Shown here: piece after piece, positions 1-9,358 of the stretch
How the letters are laid out: every line of letters starts with the position of its first letter
Numbering within the stretch: the stretch's first letter is position 1
Assembly: GCF_014192475.1 (NCBI RefSeq)
Contig: NZ_JACHXZ010000001.1
Span: 594,900-658,899, forward strand
Source: Simiduia aestuariiviva
GTDB lineage: Bacteria; Pseudomonadota; Gammaproteobacteria; Pseudomonadales; Cellvibrionaceae
DNA length: 64,000 nt
Direction of reading: 5' to 3'
Translations under genes and position numbers: made by a program
Notes under the pieces: model-generated
The model's input: only the letters and a program-made list of their open reading frames with translations
The model's database searches: none
Told to the model about the DNA's origin: nothing

Positions 1-1472
1 ATGTCACTGAAGCTGGCGTAGGCATTAACACCGTCTAATAATTCCCACGTAACGCCCACGTAGGGGCTGGAACCGTCTTCATTGCTGTCGGTGGCAACGC
101 CATAGCTGTCGCCTTCGTTGGTGTAGTCCACCGCATTAACGCCAAGGATCAAGTTGAAACTGTGGGTGAGTGCGAGTCGAACCGAGCCATACACGCGGTT
201 GAGGTCGATGTCTTGATGTGCCGCCAAGGCGGGCGCGGCAAAAGTAGGGCGGGCCACTTCGTCGCCGGTCCAACCGGGGAACGCGGGCATGGCCTGGAAG
301 CCGGTGAGCGCAGCATGGGAGAAAGATTTTGCATCGCTGCGGGCGGCAGTGGCGCCCATATTGATGGCGTGTTCCTGGCCCCAAGCGTCAAAACTGCCTT
401 GTAGGTTGGCATCCAGTACGCGGCTTGTGCGCTGGTCGTCGTACTTACCGGGGTAGCTCAATAAGCCTAGGCCGGTTTCCGAATTCAGCCCGGTATTGGC
501 GTAGATGTAAAAGAGCTCGGAGTTTTCGCTGTAGTCGGTGTGTGTGCCCGTGGCGGTCAGGCGCCAAGCATCGTTGATTTGCCAACCCAATTCTAAAAAG
601 CTTTCCTCTCTGAGGGTGTTCCAATGCGTCCAGTCCATGGTGGTGCTGGTGTCGATGGCGTAGTCCGCTTGGCGTCCGTCATTGTAAATAACCGGCAGCG
701 CCCCCCAGAGCACGCCGTCACTCTTGTTATCTTGGTGGGCGTAGCCGGCCGTGACTGTGAGGTTGGATGTGAGTTGCCCATCCACAATGATCGAGCCCAC
801 AAGGCGGTCGTTGCGGTAGTGATCCAGCCAGCTGTCAGCTTCGCTGTACACGCCGACCACCCGGGTGGCCCAGCTACCGGAGTCCGTTAGCGGCTTCGAC
901 ACATCCAGTTCCGCGCGGTGCTGGCCATAATTTCCGACCGATACATTGGCGCTGCCAGCCAAAGTGTTGGTGGGTCGCTTGCGCACGTAATTTACGGTGC
1001 CAGAGGGATTGCCAAGGCCGGTGATTAGCCCATTTGAGCCCTTGATGACTTCCACCTTGTCATACAAAAAGGTGTCCAGATCGCCCACTATCAAAGTGCC
1101 AAACGGCAGGCCAATGCCATCGGTGTGCATGCTGGTTATGTCGAAGCCGCGGGCGTTGTAGTAGGTGCGATCCGTCTCGGCCGCATCCACATTAACCCCG
1201 GGCGTCATGTGGAGCAGGGTATTCACATCATTAAGGCCAAAGGCCTCAATGGTCTCGGCGCCGATGATCGACAGCGATTGCGGCGTATCAAAGGCATCCA
1301 TGTCCAACCCAGTGGCGCCGCGGCTCTTGCGATCGGCACGAATGGCAGTGATGGTAATTTCTTCGCTAAAGCCGGCGCTGGCGCCGGCTGAGGTTTCGGC
1401 CGACGCCGGTGTGGTGATGCCTGCCAACAGGGCATTCGCGGCGATAACCGCTAGGGTAAGGGCGTTCTTCAT
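1..1472 (-). CDS. TonB-dependent siderophore receptor, 3' part missing
   Basis: Outer-membrane receptor that would import a ferric siderophore using TonB-ExbBD energy. About 490 codons are visible; the gene runs off the left edge, so the C-terminal strands of the barrel are missing. Residues 1-25 form a signal peptide ending in PASA. A plug domain follows (AFDTPQSLSIIG, LNDVNTLLHMTPGVNV, YYNARGFDI, VEVIKGSNGLITGLGNPSG), and then alternating barrel strands. The order and wording of the plug motifs are typical of the FhuE/FpvA/FoxA siderophore group. The ATG start has a GGGGGA stretch just upstream. A Fur-like box lies about 60 bp upstream, which fits iron repression. The exact siderophore cannot be told from sequence. 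Confidence 0.9.
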   Translation of the reverse strand, partial: MKNALTLAVIAANALLAGITTPASAETSAGASAGFSEEITITAIRADRKSRGATGLDMDAFDTPQSLSIIGAETIEAFGLNDVNTLLHMTPGVNVDAAETDRTYYNARGFDITSMHTDGIGLPFGTLIVGDLDTFLYDKVEVIKGSNGLITGLGNPSGTVNYVRKRPTNTLAGSANVSVGNYGQHRAELDVSKPLTDSGSWATRVVGVYSEADSWLDHYRNDRLVGSIIVDGQLTSNLTVTAGYAHQDNKSDGVLWGALPVIYNDGRQADYAIDTSTTMDWTHWNTLREESFLELGWQINDAWRLTATGTHTDYSENSELFYIYANTGLNSETGLGLLSYPGKYDDQRTSRVLDANLQGSFDAWGQEHAINMGATAARSDAKSFSHAALTGFQAMPAFPGWTGDEVARPTFAAPALAAHQDIDLNRVYGSVRLALTHSFNLILGVNAVDYTNEGDSYGVATDSNEDGSSPYVGVTWELLDGVNAYASFSD

Positions 1473-1533
1473 AGGTTTCCCCCAAGGAGTGGTATTGAGT
1501 CAGGGGCGGCATACTAGCATTTAATAAACGTAA

Positions 1534-1548
1534 TGAGAACGGTTATCG
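1534..1548 (-). promoter_or_regulatory. putative Fur box of the TonB receptor
   Basis: The stretch TGAGAACGGTTATCG matches the 7-1-7 Fur consensus TGATAAT-N-ATTATCA at about ten of fourteen positions. It lies about 60 bp upstream of the siderophore receptor start, where a repressing site is expected. It is a visual match only. Confidence 0.5.
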
Positions 1549-1918
1549 TTTGTGTTTGTGGTGAGGGTGGCAAGTGAGGTAAGGGTGGATGGGTTGGCAG
1601 TTGGTGTGGATTGATACGAGGTGTGTAGGGTTGGGGCTGGTGCCCAAACAGGCGTTGGGCTGGTAGGGGCTGCACACGCTGATTAGTTTGGTTTTAGCTG
1701 TGTGTATTTGCAGCGCTAACCTTTCCCAGTATGGCCGATTGCATTCAGCGTTCTAGATTTTGCTTGGGATACCCACGATTTCTTATGCGGCGAGTATCAT
1801 TTTTGCGTTACGGTGGGTGTCCCGTTATGCTGTTAATATTATCTGAGTCATTTAGCGCTTAATTGACATCCGCAATCCGTGCCTCGCTGCCACTAGCACG
1901 GATGTGCTTTTTGATGGT
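1549..1918. other. intergenic region without a gene
   Basis: No credible reading frame was found. The right half holds one copy of the GGGTGTCC inverted-repeat family (listed separately); the rest shows nothing recognisable. Confidence 0.6.
1766..1823. repeat. GGGTGTCC inverted-repeat element, copy 1
   Basis: Left arm GGGATACCCAC and right arm GTGGGTGTCCC are complementary at all but one position and are separated by about 36 bases. The right arm continues as GTTATGCT. The same arms recur near 2,890 and 13,230, and lone right arms occur near 10,190 and 11,090. This marks a dispersed REP- or MITE-like family. Confidence 0.55.
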
Positions 1919-2635
1919 TCAGGAGTGCTTTCCAAATTCGTTCCAAGTGATAATATCATTACTAATAAATTTGGTATCGTAATCCTTTTTATAAAATGCT
2001 GCCCAAGATTGCCGAGGATGAAACCAGTCTAGTAACTTAAAGTTAAATCCGTGCTTTAAAGCCAGCTTTGACACTGTTTCTGGTATAAATTTTACACAGC
2101 CTGGATATATCCAACCTTGATCGCTACTGTCTTTTTCGTCAATTAGAAATGTGGCGAGTAAAATTCCATCATCTTTTAGATGGTATGATGCATCCGAAAG
2201 CCATTTGTCCAGCAAGTCTAAGCCAGTATGACTAAATATTGATTGTGCAAAGGCGTAATCGATATTTAGTGGCAGGTTAAATTCTTTCATTGAGTCACAA
2301 TATGAAAAAGTTGGTTTTTTAAGTTTTACCAAGTCTCTACCAATTTCATTTTTGATCCCATCCTCAACTAGCCATTTGTTCGGCTCAATACCAATATAAT
2401 TGTTCTTGTTTAAGTAGGGAATTAAGAGTCTGCCATTTCTTAAGGAACCACAACCAATATCTAATACTCTATGGTCTTGGCGAAGTCCGATGCATGTCAG
2501 AAGATTAAAAACCATCGCTGATATAAGATCGTAATCTTTCGGGGGTCCAACATATGCACGATAATGGTTGTCACCAGGTTTCAAGTTTAGCCCTAAATTT
2601 TCTTCACGATTATTTTTAAATATTTTACTAAACAT
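1919..2635 (-). CDS. class I SAM-dependent methyltransferase
   Basis: Predicted 238-residue cytoplasmic methyltransferase. The glycine-rich AdoMet-binding motif I, RVLDIGCGSLRNG, is at about residues 56-68. An acidic end of strand 2 (YIGIEPN) and the post-motif segment FAQSIFSHTG follow. The substrate is unknown; relatives are often found among surface-glycan or small-molecule methylation genes. The start is supported by AGGA seven bases upstream. The gene stands alone and is markedly AT-rich compared with its neighbours, which suggests horizontal acquisition. There are no glycan genes nearby to give a role. Confidence 0.75.
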   Translation of the reverse strand: MFSKIFKNNREENLGLNLKPGDNHYRAYVGPPKDYDLISAMVFNLLTCIGLRQDHRVLDIGCGSLRNGRLLIPYLNKNNYIGIEPNKWLVEDGIKNEIGRDLVKLKKPTFSYCDSMKEFNLPLNIDYAFAQSIFSHTGLDLLDKWLSDASYHLKDDGILLATFLIDEKDSSDQGWIYPGCVKFIPETVSKLALKHGFNFKLLDWFHPRQSWAAFYKKDYDTKFISNDIITWNEFGKHS

Positions 2636-3071
2636 TTATTATTCCTAGATTGTTCGATGTTGCTGCCAAAGAATAAAAGATCATTATGCAGCCTTGGCTA
2701 CCAAATTTTTAAGCTTGATTGATTTTATGTTGTCGTTTACGGAATGTCTTCTCTCGCGCTCATATAAATTACAAGGTGTACAGGATACTGGATATCGTTG
2801 ATTCAATCGAGTAGTAGTCCTTGGCGTGTGTCAGTAGTAATTGAGGTGTGCACTCGTTTCAAACTGACCATCGCTTCGTCAGATGCATCGTGGATACCCA
2901 TCTTGAGCCCGCTAATTTGGATGTCCCCATAGGCTGACGGGTTAGGATTTCTTTAGCGTGGATGCTCTCTTAGGGTAACGGGTTTCGCCAGATGGCCTAA
3001 TGCTTATGGTGTGGGCTGGCTCTTAGACTATTTTCCGGGACTCGTATCTTAAACGTGACCTCCGAATAGCA
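2636..3071. other. intergenic region without a gene
   Basis: No reading frame, tRNA or convincing terminator was seen. A degenerate copy of the GGGTGTCC inverted repeat lies at about 2889-2927, with GGATACCCATC facing TTGGATGTCCC. The left part is AT-rich like the adjoining methyltransferase gene. Confidence 0.5.
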
Positions 3072-3494
3072 TTATTCCGCTCTCGACCACACCAGCCCTG
3101 CGGCAATGGCAGACAGTAGTAGTACCTGACAGGAGACCAGTGTTAGAAATTTTCCAATTGGGTGCCCAGGTACGCCTTTGGCGAGTAAAAATGCTAAGTA
3201 GATGGCGCATGCAGCGTTGAAGCTCAGTGACGCGTACATCGCCCGTGAGCGACCACGCCACAGGCCGATGGTCAGTGTTAAATTGGCAATACAACCACAC
3301 GCCAAAACCAGCCCCGGAAACAGTAGCGACCAAACGTGTGCCGATATTTCGCCCGATTCCAGGGGCAGTGTTGGCCATACCGCTATCAGGTGTCCCGATG
3401 CGCCGGCCAATAAAAACGAGCCCAGCAACAAGCCGGTAACGGCCGCAAGCCGGTACAGATCGTTGTCGATGGCGTTTTGTTCAGTAGCCGACAT
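3072..3494 (-). CDS. small four-helix membrane protein of the two-component operon
   Basis: A 140-residue protein with four predicted transmembrane segments (starting LAAVTGLLLGSFLLAGASG) and no catalytic motif I recognise. The ATG at 3494 is chosen because GGAGAT stands five bases upstream; a TTG four codons earlier is possible. The gene overlaps the end of the upstream response regulator by 14 bases, so the two are probably translationally coupled. It may be a target or accessory of that two-component system, as small membrane proteins often follow NarL/DesR-type pairs. The function is unknown. Confidence 0.65.
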   Translation of the reverse strand: MSATEQNAIDNDLYRLAAVTGLLLGSFLLAGASGHLIAVWPTLPLESGEISAHVWSLLFPGLVLACGCIANLTLTIGLWRGRSRAMYASLSFNAACAIYLAFLLAKGVPGHPIGKFLTLVSCQVLLLSAIAAGLVWSRAE

Positions 3495-4155
3495 GGCGAT
3501 CTCCAATTTTTACCAGTCCACATTCGTAGGCAAATACCACCGCTTGGGCGCGATCACGCAACCCTAACTTGGAAAGTAGGCTGGAGACGTGGCTCTTTAC
3601 GGTGGCTGCGCCAATATGTAACTGGTTTGCAATTTCGGCATTGTTTTTACCATCTGCCAGTGCTGTAAGCACATCTTGCTCGCGCGCAGTCAGACGTTCA
3701 AGCCGAGTGGCGAGCGTTGTGTTTACGCTGCTGGGTTCACTGAACTGTTGGATTAAGCGCTGTGTAATAGCGGGCGATAACATGGCGCCGCCGTCGGCGA
3801 CCGTGCGCACGGCTTCAACCAATTGCTCCGGCGGAATGTCTTTCAGCACAAACCCACTGGCGCCCGCCCGCAATGCGCGGTAAACGTATTCGTCTGGATC
3901 AAAGGTGGTGAGAATAATCACGCGCGCAGTGCAATCTTCTTCGGCAAGAATTTTTGCAGTGGCTTCAAGGCCGTCCATCTCGGGCATGCGAATATCCATG
4001 AGAATAACGTCCGGAGAAAACGTGCCGGCGGCCGCAATTGCCTCCAGTCCGTTACCGGCTTCGGCCACCACGTCGATGTCGGGTTCGTGCCCCAGCACCA
4101 TGGCAAAGCCTCGGCGCACCAGTGCCTGATCATCCACCACCATGACTTTAAGCAT
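3481..4155 (-). CDS. NarL/LuxR-family response regulator
   Basis: Cytoplasmic DNA-binding response regulator of 224 residues. The receiver domain has the acidic pair at D8-D9, the phosphoacceptor D54 in VILMDIRMP, and the conserved lysine in GFVLKD near residue 104. The C-terminal LuxR-type helix-turn-helix covers about residues 155-215 (LTAREQDVLTALADG, IGAATVKSHVSSLLSKLG). It overlaps the upstream kinase gene by eight bases, so they form an operon. Its targets are unknown; pairs of this type often respond to envelope or membrane conditions. Confidence 0.9.
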   Translation of the reverse strand: MLKVMVVDDQALVRRGFAMVLGHEPDIDVVAEAGNGLEAIAAAGTFSPDVILMDIRMPEMDGLEATAKILAEEDCTARVIILTTFDPDEYVYRALRAGASGFVLKDIPPEQLVEAVRTVADGGAMLSPAITQRLIQQFSEPSSVNTTLATRLERLTAREQDVLTALADGKNNAEIANQLHIGAATVKSHVSSLLSKLGLRDRAQAVVFAYECGLVKIGDRHVGY

Positions 4156-5398
4156 TGTTGTCTCCTGACGTTCTGGGCAATGTGGCGCTCACCTCAAAGC
4201 CACCCGTTTCAGTTGCGGTGGCAACAAACGTACCGCCCAATAATTCCACGCGCTCGCGCATGCCGATTAATCCATGACCGGATGTACTACTGCGCGAGGG
4301 GCCTTGGCCGTTATCGCGCACGGTCACGCGCAGGCTGTTTTTATGGCTTTCAATAGCAACGCTCACTTGTACGTTTTGCCCCGCGTGTTTTACCACGTTA
4401 GTTAGCGCTTCTTGCACCAGTCGATAGAGGGTGAGATCTAGCCGCGCGGGCAACTCGGCAAGCGAATCGTCACAGCGAAACGTCACCTGCGGGCCGACAT
4501 TATTCACCTGTTCAATCAACGCCGGTAGGTCGTGCACGCCCGGTTGTGGTACAAGTTCAACGCTTGCGTGTTGCGGTCGCAACACGCTCAATAGTTGGCG
4601 CATTTCTGTCAAGGCGCGACGGCCAGCTTCTTCCACCGCTGCCATGGCTTGCATGGCCGCTTGTGGATCAGTGCGGGCAATGGTTCTGGCGGCTCCTGCC
4701 TGTACTGTCATTAAACTGAGTTGATGGGCCACCACGTCGTGCATTTCACGCGCAATACGGCTGCGTTCTGCCACTACAGCGCGCTCGGCTTCTGCATGCT
4801 GTTCGCGCTCTAGATGGTGTGCTCGCTCTTCGAGTAGGCGCAGATATTCCGCGCGAAATCGTAGGCGCCGGCCAACATACCAGATGCACGCGGCCAGCAC
4901 CGCGGTCATGGTGCCGCCCGCGGTAAGCGGATTGATGACCGCGCGATCGAGCAAAATGAACAGCACTGCCGCAAGCACGCCCAACAAGCTCGCCGTTCGC
5001 CGAGCTTCATAGCGCCCCAAACTGTAGAGCGAAACAGCTAACGCCACGACCCCATGCACTGGCGTGGCGAAGTAAATGGTCACCGTGGCTAGCATCGCCA
5101 ACGCGTGCACTTGCCACGGGTGGCTGCGACGCCACAGCAAAGCAACGCTCGCCGAAAAAACCAATAACACGGCGGCCACATCGGTGAAGTGCTCCAGCCT
5201 AAGCAATTCGCGCCCGGACCGGCTAGACCACATGATGAGTGTCATCAGCAGTGACAGTACTGCCAGCGTGAGGTCGGTGAGTTGGGGCCAGCGTTGAAAT
5301 GGCCCACGCAGGGGTCGCCACACAGCACCTAAATTCACGGGCGTGGTTAGAGGCGCGGAAGATGCGGTGGTTGGATTAGGTTTGGCAGGCTCACTCAT
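4148..5398 (-). CDS. sensor histidine kinase, HisKA_3 type
   Basis: Inner-membrane sensor kinase of 416 residues, the partner of the adjoining NarL-type regulator. The N-terminal half carries about five to six membrane segments (residues 42-175) with hardly any periplasmic domain, so it probably senses the membrane itself. The dimerisation and phosphoacceptor box is RIAREMHDVVAHQLSLM with His220. The ATPase shows an N box (LYRLVQEALTNVVKHAG) and a G box (SGHGLIGMRERVELLGG). The architecture matches DesK/LiaS/NarX-like kinases. It is the first gene of a three-gene minus-strand operon. Confidence 0.9.
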   Translation of the reverse strand: MSEPAKPNPTTASSAPLTTPVNLGAVWRPLRGPFQRWPQLTDLTLAVLSLLMTLIMWSSRSGRELLRLEHFTDVAAVLLVFSASVALLWRRSHPWQVHALAMLATVTIYFATPVHGVVALAVSLYSLGRYEARRTASLLGVLAAVLFILLDRAVINPLTAGGTMTAVLAACIWYVGRRLRFRAEYLRLLEERAHHLEREQHAEAERAVVAERSRIAREMHDVVAHQLSLMTVQAGAARTIARTDPQAAMQAMAAVEEAGRRALTEMRQLLSVLRPQHASVELVPQPGVHDLPALIEQVNNVGPQVTFRCDDSLAELPARLDLTLYRLVQEALTNVVKHAGQNVQVSVAIESHKNSLRVTVRDNGQGPSRSSTSGHGLIGMRERVELLGGTFVATATETGGFEVSATLPRTSGDNNA

Positions 5399-5570
5399 CC
5401 ACCCATGCTAAACCAGACGCCGCATGGGTGTCATGCAACTCTTGGGGGAGTGGTGGTGGTAGGCCGTCATCCTTTTGGCGGAGATTAAAATCCAGCTGAC
5501 GGGCGATGTTCCCAATGCGCGGCTAGGCGACCATAGGTCATCAGTAACTAGCTTGGACAGGAATCCGCAG

Positions 5571-6395
5571 ATGTCAGATATCGCTTTGCAACAACAAATC
5601 ATGCCGCGCATACAGCTAGACCGAATAGTTCCCATGGCGGTAACCACCTGGTTTTCAATTGCAGCCGTTGGTCACTGGATTTTTTGTGTTTACATAGTGG
5701 CTGCTTTTTTCCCGCCCATCGCTGAAAACGGCATGCAGGGATTGAAGGGCATGCACTTACCTTCGGGGTTTAATGAGGGCGATTTTATCGGAAATATAGC
5801 AGCCATCAGCCACGTTTTGCTCGCATCAATAATTATTGGCGGCGGGCCCTTGCAGTTAATTCCCGCTGTGCGCAATCGCTTTCCGCGTTTCCACAGGGTG
5901 CTCGGCCGCTGCTATTTAGTGGCAGCCGTAACTTCGGCTTTGGTTGGGCTGTATATGACGTGGACGCGCAGTGCCATTGGCGATGTCATTTCTCACATTG
6001 GTATCTCTGGCGATGCAGTGCTCATTCTAGTGTGCGCTTTAATGGCCGTTCGCCACGCCATGGCCCGTCGTTTTGTAGAGCATCGCCGTTGGGCGCTGCG
6101 CTTGTTTTTAGTCGCCAGCGCCGTGTGGTTTTCTCGTGTCGGTTTGATGGGGTGGGTGATGCTTACGGGCGGCGTCGGCGTTGATTTCAAAACCTTTACC
6201 GGACCGTTTTTGTACTTTCTTGGCTTTGCCAATTACCTGCTGCCGCTGGGCATGCTGCAGTGGTACTTTCACTGCCAGCAAGGCGCTGCGCCTTGGGTGA
6301 AATCAGCGTTCGTCGTGTCGCTTGGGTTGCTCACGATCTATATGGCGGTTGGCATCTTTGCGGCAACGATGGGGCTGTGGTTGCCTCGGATGTAG
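5571..6395 (+). CDS. DUF2306 family membrane protein
   Basis: Predicted integral membrane protein of 274 residues with seven to eight hydrophobic helices. The segments FHRVLGRCYLVAA and HRRWALRLFLVASAVWFSR, with paired histidine/arginine residues in the loops, are characteristic of the DUF2306 family, whose biochemical role is not established. The frame is open from 5475 but without an ATG there. The ATG at 5571 is preceded by a weak AGGA and is taken as the start. It is transcribed divergently from the two-component operon. Confidence 0.7.
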   Translation: MSDIALQQQIMPRIQLDRIVPMAVTTWFSIAAVGHWIFCVYIVAAFFPPIAENGMQGLKGMHLPSGFNEGDFIGNIAAISHVLLASIIIGGGPLQLIPAVRNRFPRFHRVLGRCYLVAAVTSALVGLYMTWTRSAIGDVISHIGISGDAVLILVCALMAVRHAMARRFVEHRRWALRLFLVASAVWFSRVGLMGWVMLTGGVGVDFKTFTGPFLYFLGFANYLLPLGMLQWYFHCQQGAAPWVKSAFVVSLGLLTIYMAVGIFAATMGLWLPRM

Positions 6396-6466
6396 GGATT
6401 TCGATGAAGGGGCATGAAATTCGCCCACTTGCTCTCTATAAGAGGGTAGTTGGACTATGTAGGTTA

Positions 6467-7063
6467 CTAATAGACTGGCGCCCCAGCAGCGTGCGCCATA
6501 TCCAGTTCTGCAACCTTCTGTTGTAATTCTTCAACTGTCAAATCTCGTCCGCCGTGGGGTTGAGACTGTATCCACTTAAATAACATCTTGCGAATATGGC
6601 CAGTTTGCTCAATACATAATTGTGGTTCTCGAACCCAGACCGGCGGGCTGAAATTAGCAGGAGGTGTGTACCAATAACAATAGGAATAGTTTCTAGATTC
6701 AAGATAGTTGTCGATCAGGTAACCCATTGGCAGGCGAATAACTAGAGCCGCAACTGACATAGCAATAGCCCCATTTACGGTAAACTGGAAGCTTTTGCCC
6801 TTTTCTTTGTCCAGTAACCTAAGCAGCAATCCCCAAGCCATAAAAATGAAAACGAATGCAGCTAGAACTAGCGGGATCGCCCAGGGAGATAATGCGACAA
6901 CAGACGCTCTGCTATTTATCAAGCCTATATTTCTAATAAATTCCGGCAAGCCGATAAATACAATTCTATAGGCGATAGCAAGACTAATTAGAATAAAAAA
7001 TACACACTTAGCACGATAGAAAAGGTTTTTATCTTCTGGCAACGAATCATTTTCAGACGTCAT
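6467..7063 (-). CDS. putative membrane immunity protein (DUF1240-like)
   Basis: A 198-residue membrane protein with three predicted helices at about residues 19-38, 60-84 and 97-117. A periplasmic-looking segment follows with the pattern YSYCYWYTPP, SPPVWV and LC (Cys129 and Cys150), which resembles the small DUF1240 family as I remember it. Its ATG overlaps the stop codon of the upstream gene (ATGA), so the two are co-translated. Because the upstream product looks like a pore-forming effector, I infer that this is its immunity protein. That role is inference. The base composition is lower in GC than the flanking core genes. Confidence 0.5.
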   Translation of the reverse strand: MTSENDSLPEDKNLFYRAKCVFFILISLAIAYRIVFIGLPEFIRNIGLINSRASVVALSPWAIPLVLAAFVFIFMAWGLLLRLLDKEKGKSFQFTVNGAIAMSVAALVIRLPMGYLIDNYLESRNYSYCYWYTPPANFSPPVWVREPQLCIEQTGHIRKMLFKWIQSQPHGGRDLTVEELQQKVAELDMAHAAGAPVY

Positions 7064-8010
7064 TGAAACCTTCCAAAATACGGAACACCGAATAACTTAT
7101 GCATAAATCCAACTGGGTCTTCGTTAGCATGATTAAGTCCACGCTTAATTTCTCGATCTAATCTATTAAATTCACTAGCAAGCCTGCTCTCGGCGACAAT
7201 AAGCCTTACCGCCATTCTTTCTGCTACCTGATACTGACTCGCTAGATCGTTTAGATACCACGTAGCAGCAGCTCCCGCAATCACAACTAAGAGAATAGGC
7301 CCAACTGCCGCCATCGCTGCGCCGCCAATAAACATGGATGTAACGCCCCATGCTATCGCCCCGCCAGTTACAGCAGATACAACATCAACTGTGACGCCAG
7401 CCAAAAAAGTGTGCCAAGTGGCGCTATCATTTAGCATCTGATCTAGAGAATGAAAGGCAACAGAAAAAATTACCGATAGCAAAAATCCACTTCTTATGGT
7501 GTCGGCCGCTCCTAGTTTACCAATCCCCATGCTGACCACTTTTGGATTGTTGGCTAAATAGTGGCTTGCAGTGAGGTGTTGCCTTAACCCTGCGTATCCG
7601 GCAATAACAACATACGCTTTGCCTCCATGGTAATTAACTCGGTATTTGGAGTACGCCCCGCCGCCTTTATGTAAGTCAGAGGCGAGCTTTGTCAGTTTCC
7701 GTGCATCTGAGAAAACAGGTAGATATGAACCAATCTCTTTACCCGTGCCTTTATTTTGATCCCAAGAGTGTTTGATTGCTGCTGGGTTTGCTGTGGGTAA
7801 CCCCGCAATGCCGTCAATCCAAGACAACGCATCATTGCGACTCATGCCCTGACTTTCTTTAATCGCTAGGGCATAGTCTAGAAATTCGTCAGAGGTCATA
7901 GCCACTAGCGTCGTGTCATTCTTCCGCAACGACATGGCTAGAGCTTGTTCCTGTTGACGTTGTTGTAGGGCGTTTGGCGCGATATGAGTGTAGGGGATGG
8001 GGTTTGCCAT
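7060..8010 (-). CDS. putative membrane-targeting toxin/effector
   Basis: A 316-residue protein without a signal peptide. Residues 1-170 are soluble and polar. Residues about 173-190 and 203-250 are strongly hydrophobic and glycine/alanine-rich (TGGAIAWG, GGAAMAAVGPILLVVIAG), and a charged C-terminal helix follows. No enzyme motif is visible. An unsecreted soluble head with a buried glycine-rich hairpin, followed at a 4-bp overlap by a small polytopic protein, is the layout of contact-dependent or type VI pore-forming effectors with their immunity genes. No VgrG, PAAR or secretion gene is in the window. AAGGA lies eight bases before the start. Alternative: an unrelated membrane protein pair. 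Confidence 0.5.
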   Translation of the reverse strand: MANPIPYTHIAPNALQQRQQEQALAMSLRKNDTTLVAMTSDEFLDYALAIKESQGMSRNDALSWIDGIAGLPTANPAAIKHSWDQNKGTGKEIGSYLPVFSDARKLTKLASDLHKGGGAYSKYRVNYHGGKAYVVIAGYAGLRQHLTASHYLANNPKVVSMGIGKLGAADTIRSGFLLSVIFSVAFHSLDQMLNDSATWHTFLAGVTVDVVSAVTGGAIAWGVTSMFIGGAAMAAVGPILLVVIAGAAATWYLNDLASQYQVAERMAVRLIVAESRLASEFNRLDREIKRGLNHANEDPVGFMHKLFGVPYFGRFQ

Positions 8011-8266
8011 AATACAGTCCTTTGCATTGAGATCGGTAAATATCTAGCAGTGCGCTAGCTTAGCAGGCAAAAGGCATGTTAATAGTAGAGCCGAGCGGAA
8101 ACAATGGATGCTGGCGACAAACTGCGACACTATCGTACCAATAGTGATGAAATTCACATTGCCCGCTGTAATCTAGAGGTCGCATGCTCATAGGCTTTGG
8201 ATATTTTATGTGGTTGGCGGAATGAGTGCGTTATTGTTTCTGTAAATTTTATTTGTTAGATGTTTC

Positions 8267-9220
8267 TTACTCAGTGGTTATAACAACATTGCCCTTCTTG
8301 TGCCCAGTATCCACATGCCTATGTGCCTCCGCTATTTTCTCCAGTGGGTAGGTCTTATCGATGACAGGCATTAATTGTTTAGATTCGTATAGGCGCAAAA
8401 TTTCATGTAGTCGCTCCTTGCTTTCTACTGCGACTCCACAAATAACCTGTCTATTAAAAAGTGAGCTTATTATAGTGCCGAGGCCGGCATTGATAAGAAT
8501 GAGTATTCCAGATTTTGATAGCGATTTTTTGCAACCTGCATATGACAAATTACCGACAGCGTCTAGAATCACATCATAAACAACAACATCATTAGCAAAT
8601 TCATTTTTGGTGTAATCAATCACCTTGTCTGCCCCAAGTGATAACACTAGGTCTCTATTTCCGCCAGAACATATGCCTGTTATTTCGGCCCCGAAACTTT
8701 TTGCTAGTTGAACGGCTGCGCTGCCTACAGAACCAGAGGCACCATTTATTAATACCTTACTGCCTTGTTTAATTCTTCCCGTTAAAAAATGCAGTGCCGT
8801 TATTCCGCCGAAAATCAAAGCGACAGCATCTGTATGAGAAATTGAGTTTGGTATATTTATAATCGATTTGTTTTCGGCAATGCACGTATACTCAGCGTTG
8901 GTGCCTAGCGCCATACCCGTGCTACCAAATACCCGATCGCCTGTTTTAAATAAACTGACGCCTTTACCCACGGCAACGACTTCTCCAGAAAAATCCATTC
9001 CAGTTATAGTCTTCCTAGGCTTAAACAAACCAAACGCTAGGCGAGAGGGAAGCCAAAACCCACTGGGGACGTCACATCTTCTCATCCGACTGTCACCCGC
9101 AGTCACTGTCGATGCGGCAATTCTAATCAGGACTTCATTATCTTTTGGTATCGGTTTATCAACTTCCTGAACTTGCAGGACATCCGGGGTGCCGTACGCT
9201 GTCCATATTGCAGCTTTCAT
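8267..9220 (-). CDS. NAD(P)-dependent MDR oxidoreductase (quinone reductase-like)
   Basis: Zinc-free medium-chain dehydrogenase/reductase of 317 residues, predicted to reduce quinones or enones with NADPH in the cytoplasm. The N-terminal GroES-like fold includes TGMDFSGEVVAVGKGV. The nucleotide-binding motif is LINGASGSVGSAAVQLAK, followed by LGADKVIDY. The catalytic and structural zinc cysteines of alcohol dehydrogenases are absent. The start is supported by AAGGTGA upstream. The gene is AT-rich relative to its neighbours and has no operon partner, so it may be acquired. The substrate is unknown. Confidence 0.85.
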   Translation of the reverse strand: MKAAIWTAYGTPDVLQVQEVDKPIPKDNEVLIRIAASTVTAGDSRMRRCDVPSGFWLPSRLAFGLFKPRKTITGMDFSGEVVAVGKGVSLFKTGDRVFGSTGMALGTNAEYTCIAENKSIINIPNSISHTDAVALIFGGITALHFLTGRIKQGSKVLINGASGSVGSAAVQLAKSFGAEITGICSGGNRDLVLSLGADKVIDYTKNEFANDVVVYDVILDAVGNLSYAGCKKSLSKSGILILINAGLGTIISSLFNRQVICGVAVESKERLHEILRLYESKQLMPVIDKTYPLEKIAEAHRHVDTGHKKGNVVITTE

Positions 9221-9358
9221 GAGTCACCTTCGCAGTTTGAGCCGTGGTGGAGCACACAAGTATCTTACGCTTATAGCATGTGGATCATGGGGTTCGGTAG
9301 CTGGAAAGTAGTAAATAAGTGGGATTATGGTGTTTGGTCCTTTTATCTTAATCGTCAA

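Noticed and set aside
4431-4724. Frames antisense to the histidine kinase and many similar antisense frames
   Set aside because: They are shadows of strong coding regions without start signals.
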